DNA from: Methylorubrum extorquens
GTDB taxonomy: Bacteria; Pseudomonadota; Alphaproteobacteria; Rhizobiales; Beijerinckiaceae
Direction of reading: 5' to 3'
DNA: 64,000 nt
NCBI RefSeq assembly: GCF_024169925.1
Contig: NZ_JALJXF010000002.1
Coordinates: 1-64,000 of the forward strand
The notes below the pieces were generated by a model. That model did not search any database, was not told the DNA's origin, and worked only from the letters and a program-made list of their open reading frames with translations. Both the position numbers and the translations under genes were made by a program. Every line of letters begins with the position of its first letter. Within the stretch, counting starts at the first letter, position 1. Below are positions 1-7,639 of the stretch, piece by piece.

Positions 1-1
1 C

Positions 2-3000
2 GCCTATGCCAAGCACGGCACCACCGTCGACGTGCGCCTGTCCGTGTTCGACCGCCTGCCAACGGGCGAGGCCGGCCCGTGCGTGGCGCCCCTCGGCGTG
101 TCCGAGGATCCGGCCGCCCTGCTGGAGGCCGTGCTGGCGAACGTGCCGCCCCGGCTCGCCCCGCCGCCTTCCCCTGATACCTCCCAGGCCGCCGCGCCGG
201 TCCTGCGCAGCGCGATCCCCGGCCTGTCACGCAGGCCGGCCGCCGTTCGACCGTCCGCTCCGCGTCCGGCGCCCACCGCGACCGCGGTGGCGACCGAGAC
301 CGCCGACCCGATCGCCTACACGGTGATCGAGGAGCTGCCGGCGACGCTGGTGACCGACGCCGCCCTGTACGAGGCCTACGCGCTGGAGACCCTGCGGATC
401 GAGGGAGCCCAGCCCCATCCGACTCCGCTCGTCCAATCCACCGCCATGGCCTCGGTGCGGCTGCCCCGGCCGAGCCACGCCCCGCGCCTGCCGGCCCCGG
501 TCGTGAGCCAGGGCCTGCTCTCCGAGTGCCAGCTCGAGACCGTGATCTACGCCGGCGCCGCCCATGATCGCCACCTGCCGGGCCACTGGACCGTCGACGA
601 GACCGGCACGATCCTGTCGGCCGCCGCAGCAGGCACCGAGAGCGCTGTGCGCTTCCGCCAGGGCTTCTTCCTCGGCGACGGCACCGGCGCGGGCAAGGGC
701 CGCCAGGTCGCCGGGATCATCCTCGACAACTGGATGCAGGGCCGCCGCCGGGCGCTCTGGATCTCGAAGTCCGACACGCTCCTGGAGGACGCCCGGCGCG
801 ACTGGCGCCATCTCGGCCAGGAGCCGCTCCAGATCGTCCCACTCTCCCGCTTCACGCCCGGCAAGCCGGTCGCGCTCACCGAGGGCATCCTGTTCACGAC
901 CTTCGCCACCCTGCGCGGGGCCGGTCGCAACGGGTCCGGCTCGCGCCTCGATCAGATCCTCGCCTGGCTCGGACCGGATTTCGACGGCGTGATCGCGCTC
1001 GATGAGGCGCATCAGCTCGCCAACGCCGCCGCCGGCTCCGGCGACCGCGGCGTGGTCGAGGCCTCGCAGCAGGGAAGAGCCGGGCTCGCCCTGCAGTACC
1101 GTATTCCGGATGCCCGCGTGGTCTACGTCAGCGCCACCGGTGCCGTCACGGTCGAGAAGCTGGCCTACGCCCACCGGCTTGGGCTCTGGGGTGGCGGCTC
1201 CTTCCCGTTCCCGACCCGTTCCGACTTCGTCTCGGCCATGCAGCAGGGTGGCCTGGCGGCCATGGAGGTGCTGGCCCGCGATCTGAAGGCCCTCGGGATC
1301 TACACCGCCCGCTCGCTGTCCTACGCCGGCATCGAAGTCGAGTTCCTCGAGCACGAGCTCACGCCCGAGCAGACGGCGATCTACGACGCCTATGCCGACG
1401 CCTTCCAGGTCATCCACACCAACCTCGACGCGGCGCTCAAGGCGTCGGGCGTCACCGGCGCCTCCGGCACCCTGAACCAGGCGGCCAAGTCCGCGGCGCG
1501 CTCGGCCTTCGAGTCGAGCAAGCAGCGCTTCTTCAACCACCTGCTCACGGCGATGAAGTGCCCGAGCCTGATCGCCGATATCGAGGGAATGATCGTCGAG
1601 GGCCACGCCGCCGTCGTGCAGATCGTCTCGACCGGCGAGGCGCTGATGGAGCGGCGGTTGGCCGAGATCCCCTCATCCGAATGGGGCGACCTGCAGGTCG
1701 ACGTCACGCCGCGCGAGTACGTGATCGACTACCTCGCCAGCGCCTTCCCGACCCGGCTCTACGAACCCTACACCGACGACGGTGGCATCGTCCTATCCCG
1801 GCCCGTGACCGACGAGGAGGGCCGGCCCGTCCAGTGCCGCGAGGCGGTGGAGCGCCGCGACGCCCTGATCGAACACCTGTGCGCCCTCGCCCCGGTGCAG
1901 TCGGCACTCGACCAGATCCTGCACCACTTCGGCACGCAGAGCGTCGCCGAGGTGACCGGCCGCTCGCGCCGGATCGTGCGCCAGACCGGGCGTGACGGCG
2001 TCGATCGCCTCGTGCTCCAAAACCGGCCCGGGGCCGTCAACCTCTCGGAGACGCAAGCCTTCCAGGACGACGAGAAGCGGGTTCTCGTGTTCTCGGACGC
2101 AGGCGGCACCGGGCGTAGCTACCACGCCGACCGGGGCGCGAAGAACCAGCGCCTGCGCGTGCACTACCTGCTCGAGGCCGGCTGGAAGGCCGATGCGGCG
2201 GTGCAGGGCTTGGGTCGCACCAACCGCACCAATCAGGCGCAGCCGCCACTGTTCCGGCCGGTCACCACCAACGTGAAGGGCGAGAAGCGCTTTCTCTCCA
2301 CGATCGCCCGGCGCCTCGACACCCTTGGTGCGATCACGCGCGGCCAGCGCCAGACCGGCGGCCAGGGGCTGTTCCGGCCCGAGGACAATCTGGAGGGGCC
2401 CTACGCCGCCACGGCGCTGCGCCAACTCTACTGGGCGCTCGTGCGGGGCGAGATCGAGGGCTGCCCGCTCAAGCAGTTCGAGGCGATGACGGGCCTCGCC
2501 CTGACCAACGAGACCGGGGGCCTGCTCGACGAGTTGCCGCCGATCGGCCGCTTCCTCAACCGCGTGCTGGCACTCCGCATCAGCGTCCAGAACCTCCTGT
2601 TCGAGGCTTTCGAGGAGCGCCTGTCCCTGGTGATCGAGGGTGCGATCTCGGCCGGGGTGTACGACGTCGGGGTCGAGGTGCTGACGGCGGAATCCTTCAC
2701 CGTCACGGACCGCGAGGTGGCCTACACCCATCCCCAGAGCGGCGCGCGCACCCATCTGTTGACCATTGCCGAGCGGCGCCGGCTCCGGCCGCTCGACCTC
2801 GACGCCGCACTCGACCTGATCGCCGACGGCTACACGCCGGTCGTCAACGCGAAGTCCGGCCGTCCGGCGCTGATGGGGAAGGCGGCCAGCGAAACCCGCG
2901 AGGACGGCTCGGTGGTGGCCCGGGTGCGCCTCGTGCGCCCGCTCCAGCGCCAGATCCTCGACCGCGAAGCCTATGCCCACTCGCGGTTCGAGGAGGTGAC

Positions 3001-3529
3001 GGAGGAGGCGTTCCGGGCCGCGTGGAAGGCCGAGCTTGCGGCCCTGCCCGAGTTCGAGGAGCGGACCCTCTACGTGGTCACAGGCCTGCTACTGCCGATC
3101 TGGGACCGGTTGCCGGGCATCGACATGCGGGTGTTCCGCCTCGTGACGGATGCGGGCGAGCGCATCGTCGGCCGCGTGGTGGAGCCGCAAGACCTGCACG
3201 TCACCCGCGAGCGGCTCAACCTCGGCGCCGGCAGCACCTTGGCCCCGGCCGAGGCCTTCGCCGCCGTGCTCGGCGGACGGGCCAGCCTGCAACTCGCCGG
3301 TGGCCTCCAGGTCAGAAGAGCCCGAGTGATGAGCGAGAACCGGGTGGAGGTGATCGGGGCGAGCGAGGGTGCGCGGGCCGGGCTCAAGGCCATCGGGCTG
3401 TTTGCCGAGGTGATCGCCTGGCGAACCCGCCTGTTCATCCCGAGCGGCGAGCGTGGAGCGCAGATCCTGGCGGCGGTGTTCGAGCGCCATGCGCTCCTAC
3501 GTTGCGTCGCCGCCGCCACTCACGCTTAA
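2..3529 (+). CDS. Strawberry-notch family helicase fused to a methylase (3' part)
   Basis: The reading frame is open from the first bases, so the 5' end lies outside the window. The visible start (AYAKHGTTVDVRLSVFDR) resembles the tail of the class I methyltransferase domain that precedes the helicase in bifunctional methylase/DEAD-box proteins of alphaproteobacterial plasmids. A strawberry-notch NTPase region follows: Walker A-like GDGTGAGKGRQ near residue 225, a DEAH-like box (ALDEAH) near 325, and a C-terminal helicase half containing GLGRTNRTNQAQ. This family is usually annotated as a DNA helicase/methylase of mobile elements; its substrate is not established. The next gene starts 24 bases downstream, so the two are probably cotranscribed. 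A decayed relative of its 5' region lies at the far end of the window (63385-63800). Confidence 0.85.
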   Translation, partial: AYAKHGTTVDVRLSVFDRLPTGEAGPCVAPLGVSEDPAALLEAVLANVPPRLAPPPSPDTSQAAAPVLRSAIPGLSRRPAAVRPSAPRPAPTATAVATETADPIAYTVIEELPATLVTDAALYEAYALETLRIEGAQPHPTPLVQSTAMASVRLPRPSHAPRLPAPVVSQGLLSECQLETVIYAGAAHDRHLPGHWTVDETGTILSAAAAGTESAVRFRQGFFLGDGTGAGKGRQVAGIILDNWMQGRRRALWISKSDTLLEDARRDWRHLGQEPLQIVPLSRFTPGKPVALTEGILFTTFATLRGAGRNGSGSRLDQILAWLGPDFDGVIALDEAHQLANAAAGSGDRGVVEASQQGRAGLALQYRIPDARVVYVSATGAVTVEKLAYAHRLGLWGGGSFPFPTRSDFVSAMQQGGLAAMEVLARDLKALGIYTARSLSYAGIEVEFLEHELTPEQTAIYDAYADAFQVIHTNLDAALKASGVTGASGTLNQAAKSAARSAFESSKQRFFNHLLTAMKCPSLIADIEGMIVEGHAAVVQIVSTGEALMERRLAEIPSSEWGDLQVDVTPREYVIDYLASAFPTRLYEPYTDDGGIVLSRPVTDEEGRPVQCREAVERRDALIEHLCALAPVQSALDQILHHFGTQSVAEVTGRSRRIVRQTGRDGVDRLVLQNRPGAVNLSETQAFQDDEKRVLVFSDAGGTGRSYHADRGAKNQRLRVHYLLEAGWKADAAVQGLGRTNRTNQAQPPLFRPVTTNVKGEKRFLSTIARRLDTLGAITRGQRQTGGQGLFRPEDNLEGPYAATALRQLYWALVRGEIEGCPLKQFEAMTGLALTNETGGLLDELPPIGRFLNRVLALRISVQNLLFEAFEERLSLVIEGAISAGVYDVGVEVLTAESFTVTDREVAYTHPQSGARTHLLTIAERRRLRPLDLDAALDLIADGYTPVVNAKSGRPALMGKAASETREDGSVVARVRLVRPLQRQILDREAYAHSRFEEVTEEAFRAAWKAELAALPEFEERTLYVVTGLLLPIWDRLPGIDMRVFRLVTDAGERIVGRVVEPQDLHVTRERLNLGAGSTLAPAEAFAAVLGGRASLQLAGGLQVRRARVMSENRVEVIGASEGARAGLKAIGLFAEVIAWRTRLFIPSGERGAQILAAVFERHALLRCVAAATHA

Positions 3530-3552
3530 TGCGCAGACCGGAGGAGGCCGAC

Positions 3553-4623
3553 ATGCCGACCCATCCCACCGCCGCTGATCTCTCCCGCCAGCTCGCCGAC
3601 AACGTCGAGGCGTTCTGCCGGCGCTACCTCTCGAACGGCCACCGGAACGGCCGGTGGTGGTGTGTCGGCGACGTCCACAACACGCAAGGCGAGTCGCTCT
3701 ACGTGCGGCTCACCGGCCCGAGCAGCGGCAAGGGCGCCCGCGGCAAGTGGACGGACGCGGCGACCGGCGAGCACGGCGACCTGCTCGACGTGCTCCGGAT
3801 CCAGCACAGCGAGAGTTGGCGCGATGCCCTGGAGGAGGCGCGGGGGTTCCTGAGCCTGCCCCAGCCGCCGGTGTCGGAGCGGGCCCGCCCGCTCCCGGAG
3901 GCGCGCGACACCACCGATTCGGCCCGGCGGATGCTGCGCTACGGCCGCCCGATCGCCGGCACCGTGGCGGAGGCCTACCTGCGCTCGCGCGGGCTCGAGC
4001 ACGCCGTCTCCCAGCCCGCGTTACGCTTCCACCCGCGCTGCCTGTACCGGCTCTCCCGCAAGGACCCGGCCGGCCCGGACACCTATCATCCGGCCCTGCT
4101 TGCCACGGTCACCGATCTCTCGGGCGCCGTCATGGCCGTCAGCCGGACGTGGCTCGCTGCGGACGGGCGTGACAAGGCCGCCTTGCGCAACCCGCGACGG
4201 GCCCTCGGCAACCAGCTCGGCCATGGCGTGCGCTTTCCCGGCACGGTGTCCGATCTGATGGTGGCCGGCGAAGGGGTCGAGACCGTGCAGTCGGTCCAGC
4301 GCGTCCTGCCGGGCGTTCCGCACGTCGCCGCCCTGTCGGGGGCGCACCTCGCCGCCCTGATCCTTCCTCCCGGCCTGCGCCACCTCTACATCGCCCGCGA
4401 CGCCGATCCAGCCGGCGAGCGGGGAGCGGCGATCCTGCGCCGGCGCGCCGAGGCCGAGGGCATCCTGGTGAGCGACCTGGATCCTCGGGAGGACGACTTC
4501 AACACTGACCTGCGCCACCTCGGCCCGCAGGATCTCGCCCTGCATCTGGCGCCCCAGCTCGACCCGAACGACGCGGTGGCGCACCTCCGGTTCGAGGAGG
4601 CAGCGGAGTCGATCGCAGCCTGA
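3553..4623 (+). CDS. Toprim domain protein, plasmid primase-like
   Basis: 356 residues. The ATG at 3553 is preceded by a strong GGAGGAGG ribosome site; the frame is open further upstream but that part overlaps the helicase gene. The N-terminus (residues 1-95; NGRWWCVGDVHN, GKWTDAATGEHGDLLDVL) matches the zinc-binding-like/DUF7146 region that precedes Toprim in plasmid-borne primase-like proteins. The C-terminal half carries Toprim features: acidic GEGVETVQS near residue 240 and YIARDADPAGERGA near 280, which supply the conserved Glu and DxD metal ligands. Such proteins are found beside the methylase/helicase in alphaproteobacterial plasmids. A role in priming or plasmid DNA metabolism is inferred from the family; activity cannot be judged from sequence alone. 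Confidence 0.8.
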   Translation: MPTHPTAADLSRQLADNVEAFCRRYLSNGHRNGRWWCVGDVHNTQGESLYVRLTGPSSGKGARGKWTDAATGEHGDLLDVLRIQHSESWRDALEEARGFLSLPQPPVSERARPLPEARDTTDSARRMLRYGRPIAGTVAEAYLRSRGLEHAVSQPALRFHPRCLYRLSRKDPAGPDTYHPALLATVTDLSGAVMAVSRTWLAADGRDKAALRNPRRALGNQLGHGVRFPGTVSDLMVAGEGVETVQSVQRVLPGVPHVAALSGAHLAALILPPGLRHLYIARDADPAGERGAAILRRRAEAEGILVSDLDPREDDFNTDLRHLGPQDLALHLAPQLDPNDAVAHLRFEEAAESIAA

Positions 4624-4962
4624 CCGGGGCCTTCGGGGAGGGTCGATCCGCAGGCTGTCCGGGCCCGTGAGAGGGCCTTTGCGTCCACGGCCTTCTTGAG
4701 AGGGCGACGGGTGCCGGGTCGGGGGCCTTAGGCGCAACGGCCCTGTCCGACGATTTTCCGCCGCCGCCTGACGGCGGCTTTGCATCGCGAGGCAAAATCG
4801 ACGGCCAGGGCCGTCCTTCGCTTCGCTTTGGCCCGCGCGGCCGCATCGCCTGACGGTGCGATGCGGACCCTCGCGCGGGTGCGCCAGGCCCCCCGGCCCG
4901 GCCTTTGGTCGCCACGAAGGCCACGATGGACGCTGGCCTGCCGGACCCGAAGGACCACCGCG
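4624..4962. other. Intergenic region with a palindromic repeat
   Basis: No convincing gene. The stretch holds CGATTTT (4751-4757) and AAAATCG (4794-4800) as arms of an inverted repeat around a GC-rich loop that itself contains GCCGCC/GGCGGC, followed by CGGCCAGGGCCGTCC-type sequence. The same arrangement occurs at 7094-7149. The reading frame running through 4780-4962 into the next gene is Arg/Pro-rich and looks non-coding. Confidence 0.4.
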
Positions 4963-5889
4963 ATGCTCGACCACCCGAGCCACGACCTCGACGAGGACCT
5001 GCCCGCCGATCCCACCCTGCTCGAGGAGCTGGCGCTGACCGGCTACCGCCCGTTCGAGGAGCACGACGACCCCCGGCCGCTACCGGCCAAGCGCGCGATG
5101 GATGGGGCCCTGAACGTGGCGATCACCGCCCTCGAGGGAGCCTTCGCCGGCACCCGCCTGGAGGACGACCTCGAGGACGTGCTGTGGGGGTTCGTGAACG
5201 TCTTCCACCGCCGGGTCGAGCAGATCGATCGCAAGCTCGACGAGAACGAGCAGGCGCAGCGCATGAGCCAGCGCGATCAGGACGGCAGCGAGGTGCTCTC
5301 GGTCGAGTTGGAGCGGCTCACCGCCCTCGGGCTCACCCTGTCGGAGCGCCGCAACAGCTTCGAGTACGCCCGCGACGCCGCCGCCCACCTCTTCACCCGA
5401 ACCACCCGGTCGCTGTGGCGCCCGCGCTCCGGCTCGCAGGTCAACCGGGCCACGATGACCGCGGCGATGATCGACAGCCGCGACTTCGTCAACGCGCGGC
5501 GCCGGGCGGAGACCGAGATCCACCTGCCGCAGGGCACCCGGATCGCCTTCACGGGCGGCAAGGAATACCAGAACGTCACGGTGATCTGGGACACCCTGGA
5601 CCGGGTGCGGGCCAAGCACGCCGACATGGTGCTGATGCACGGTGGCGGGGAAGGCGCCGAGTTGATCGCCGCGAAGTGGGCCGAGAACCGCCGAGTCCAG
5701 CAGGTGGTGTTCAAGCCCGACTGGAAGCGCCACAAGCGGGCCGCGCCCTTCCGGCGCAACGACCTTCTCCTCGAGCAGGATCCGATCGGGATCGTGCACT
5801 TCCCCGGCGGCGGGATCTCCGACAACCTCGCCGACAAGGCAATGGCGAAGGGCATCCCCGTCCGGCGGGGCGTGAAGGCCGGCGCATGA
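4963..5889 (+). CDS. DUF2493 protein (YpsA-like SLOG fold)
   Basis: 308 residues starting at the ATG at 4963 (MLDHPSHDLDEDLPADP). A longer frame upstream encodes low-complexity Arg/Pro-rich sequence, so I reject it. The first 190 residues are acidic and helical with a likely coiled-coil stretch (RRVEQIDRKLDENEQ). The C-terminal ~125 residues are a DUF2493 domain of the cpYpsA/SLOG group: GTRIAFTGGKEYQN, then MVLMHGGGEGAELIAAKWA with the glycine-rich nucleotide-binding loop, and a final GGGISDNLADKA. SLOG domains bind nucleotide-type ligands. The protein is common on alphaproteobacterial plasmids beside the helicase/Toprim genes, but its job is unknown. Confidence 0.8.
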   Translation: MLDHPSHDLDEDLPADPTLLEELALTGYRPFEEHDDPRPLPAKRAMDGALNVAITALEGAFAGTRLEDDLEDVLWGFVNVFHRRVEQIDRKLDENEQAQRMSQRDQDGSEVLSVELERLTALGLTLSERRNSFEYARDAAAHLFTRTTRSLWRPRSGSQVNRATMTAAMIDSRDFVNARRRAETEIHLPQGTRIAFTGGKEYQNVTVIWDTLDRVRAKHADMVLMHGGGEGAELIAAKWAENRRVQQVVFKPDWKRHKRAAPFRRNDLLLEQDPIGIVHFPGGGISDNLADKAMAKGIPVRRGVKAGA

Positions 5890-5959
5890 GCGCCGGCCCC
5901 TTGCGATTTCAGCTAAAGCAGCTAATTCAGCCATTGCATGGATATCGAGGAATGTACCG

Positions 5960-6211
5960 ATGGCAAGCTTCACCCTGACGGACCTCGGCAACAAGTCGGG
6001 CGAGGTGGTCGAGGCAGCCTTCCGTGGCCCCGTGGACATCACCAAGCGCGGAAAGCGCAAGTTCGTTCTGATGACCGCCGAGCAGTTCGATCGTTTGACC
6101 GGCACAGGCTCGCAGCGCGCGTACCGTGCCGAAGACCTGACGGCTCCGGAGCGCGACGAAATCCTGGCCGGGCTCGATGCCGTCGCGCAGGACGAGGGAC
6201 GCGATGACTGA
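5960..6211 (+). CDS. Phd/YefM-family antitoxin
   Basis: 83 residues. MASFTLTDLGNKSGEVVEAA followed by GPVDITKRGKRKFVLMTAEQFDRL is the classic Phd/YefM fold: an N-terminal DNA-binding part that would repress its own operon, then an acidic, likely unstructured toxin-binding tail (ERDEILAGLDAVAQDEGRDD). Its last 8 bases overlap the next gene, which is typical of translational coupling in toxin-antitoxin operons. The partner is PemK/MazF-like rather than Doc or YoeB, so this is a mixed pairing. Confidence 0.85.
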   Translation: MASFTLTDLGNKSGEVVEAAFRGPVDITKRGKRKFVLMTAEQFDRLTGTGSQRAYRAEDLTAPERDEILAGLDAVAQDEGRDD

Positions 6212-6611
6212 GCCCCAGCACGGCGAGATCATCCTCTACTCCTACCTCTGGGCACGGGAACACGATCGCGGCGAAGAGACCGGCCGGAAGGCACGCCCGA
6301 CCTGCGTCATGCTCATCGTCGTCGGCAAGGACGGTCGTTCCAAACCCCTGCTGTTCCCGATCACCAGCCAGCCGCCAGGGCCGTCCAATCACTTCGTAGA
6401 GGTTCCCGAGACCGAGGCACGCCGTGCGAAGCTCTACACGCCAGCCTGGGTCATCGTGGACGAGTTCAACACCGACGATCCCGCTACGTCGTGGGCGCTC
6501 GAGGACGCCAAGCCGCTCGGCCGGTTCTCGAAGAAATTCATGTCACGGATCGCCGCCGCAGCCGCCGGTGCCATCAGAGCCGGCAAGGCACGGAGCGTCC
6601 CGAGACGATAG
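6204..6611 (+). CDS. PemK/MazF-like toxin candidate
   Basis: 135 residues, ATG at 6204 overlapping the end of the antitoxin gene. An upstream in-frame ATG would force a longer overlap and adds only MPSRRTRDA. The sequence GEIILYSYLW, RPTCVMLIVVGK, LFPITSQPP and KLYTPAWVIVDEFN resembles the SH3-like barrel of PemK/MazF growth inhibitors, ribonucleases that cut mRNA in cells losing the antitoxin. The N-terminal GxxxxxY segment and the RPxxVxxV strand fit; the usual short GDI start is altered. The toxin assignment is mainly from fold-like pattern and operon context. The pair would serve plasmid stabilisation. Confidence 0.65.
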   Translation: MTEPQHGEIILYSYLWAREHDRGEETGRKARPTCVMLIVVGKDGRSKPLLFPITSQPPGPSNHFVEVPETEARRAKLYTPAWVIVDEFNTDDPATSWALEDAKPLGRFSKKFMSRIAAAAAGAIRAGKARSVPRR

Positions 6612-7262
6612 CGGGCAGTGGGGTGGGAGCAGGCTTCGATAAGGTGCCTGCGAATGAACTGCTCCCAACTCGACGCGACCCGAGTGCCGGGCGGCCCGAT
6701 CTCTTTGATAGGTCGCCGGAAGGGATCCACGGACGCCGGGGAGGATGTCCGAGAAGCCGGGTTTGCAAGGTAGCGGAGCCGACCGGAGGCAAGCTGGAGG
6801 GGGCACTCCTCAGTGAGAGGTGCCCTGCCGGTCAGCGTCGAGGCTGGAGGCGTCCGGAGCGGGCGCCATACCGGGACGCGGCGGTGCGTTGGGGGCGCCC
6901 TCCCGAGCCAATCCGGGGCAGCGGCGAGGGTGGGAGACGGCCACCTCGCCACATCCGGCAAGCCCGGAGTCCGGTCGATCCGCCCAAGCGGAAACGTCGG
7001 TGAAACGCGGCGCCGACGTTCGCCACAGCGACGGACCGTCCCAACACGATGGCGACAAGGGAACAGACGCCGTCACCGCCCGCAACCGTCCGGCCAGACG
7101 ATTTTCCCCTGGCGCTGCGCGCCATTCCTCGCGGGACAAAATCGTCTGGCCTCCCGGTCCTCCGCTGCGCTCCGGCCCCTGCGGGGTGCGGGCGGCGCCG
7201 TCGCCTGTTTGAGGGGTCGCATCGCGCAGGGACGGTCCCGAGCGCCTCAGGAAACCCAGCCG
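6612..7262. other. Long intergenic region without a supported gene
   Basis: About 650 bases. All open frames are Arg/Gly/Pro-rich with no recognisable motif and overlap one another on both strands. The only clear structure is the palindromic repeat at 7094-7149. Confidence 0.4.
7094..7149. repeat. Perfect 12-bp inverted repeat, second copy of a paired element
   Basis: CCAGACGATTTT (7094-7105) is exactly complementary in reverse to AAAATCGTCTGG (7138-7149), with a 32-base GC-rich loop. It is followed by a CTCCCGGTCCTCCGCTGCGC stretch that resembles the sequence after the 4751-4800 copy. It could be a protein-binding site, a transcript hairpin or a miniature mobile repeat; I cannot choose. Confidence 0.55.
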
Positions 7263-7436
7263 ATGCCGCGCCCCACCTCGAGCCTCCCCGCCCACGCCCG
7301 CTACGCCCTCGTGACCCACGTCGCCGAACTCCAGGCCGAGCTGGCCTCCATCTCCTGCCCGCGCGAGCGGCGCACCATCACGGCCGAGCTGAAGGCCGCC
7401 CAGGCGCGGGTCGCCCAGCTCTCCACGGAGGGCTGA
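7263..7436 (+). CDS. Small hypothetical protein
   Basis: 57 residues from ATG at 7263 (MPRPTSSLPAHARYALVTHV). It is predicted to be mostly helical with alternating Ala/Leu/Glu (VAELQAELASISCPRERRTI, AELKAAQARVAQL). A frame runs upstream but its translation is Arg/Pro-rich, so I use the internal ATG. It looks like a genuine small coding region because third positions are GC-biased and the helix pattern is regular. I do not recognise the family. Confidence 0.5.
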   Translation: MPRPTSSLPAHARYALVTHVAELQAELASISCPRERRTITAELKAAQARVAQLSTEG

Positions 7437-7560
7437 ACCCCCTCCTCCAGGGCCGCCCCACGGCGGCCTTCAATCCTTCGAACGGGGCGAGGCAGCACCC
7501 TGGTTCGTGCCGCGGGTTGCGACCGAGAATATCGGGTTTTCAGGGGGATCGATAAGCCAT

Positions 7561-7586
7561 CGGCGGCCCCCGCAGGGAGGCCGCCG
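7561..7586. terminator. GC-rich hairpin downstream of traG
   Basis: CGGCGGCC and GGCCGCCG form an 8-bp perfect stem around a 10-base loop, lying just past the traG stop codon on the minus strand. There is no U tract, so a terminator role is only inferred from position between convergent genes. Confidence 0.35.
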
Positions 7587-7639
7587 AACCGTCCCTTCGG
7601 ACGGGTTTCGCCGCCGCTGACGCCGCGCCAAGCGGCCCG

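Noticed and set aside
227..1606. Long minus-strand frame (459 codons) opposite the helicase gene
   Set aside because: Shadow of the GC-rich helicase coding sequence; Arg/Gly/His-rich, no motif, and the plus-strand product is clearly a strawberry-notch helicase.
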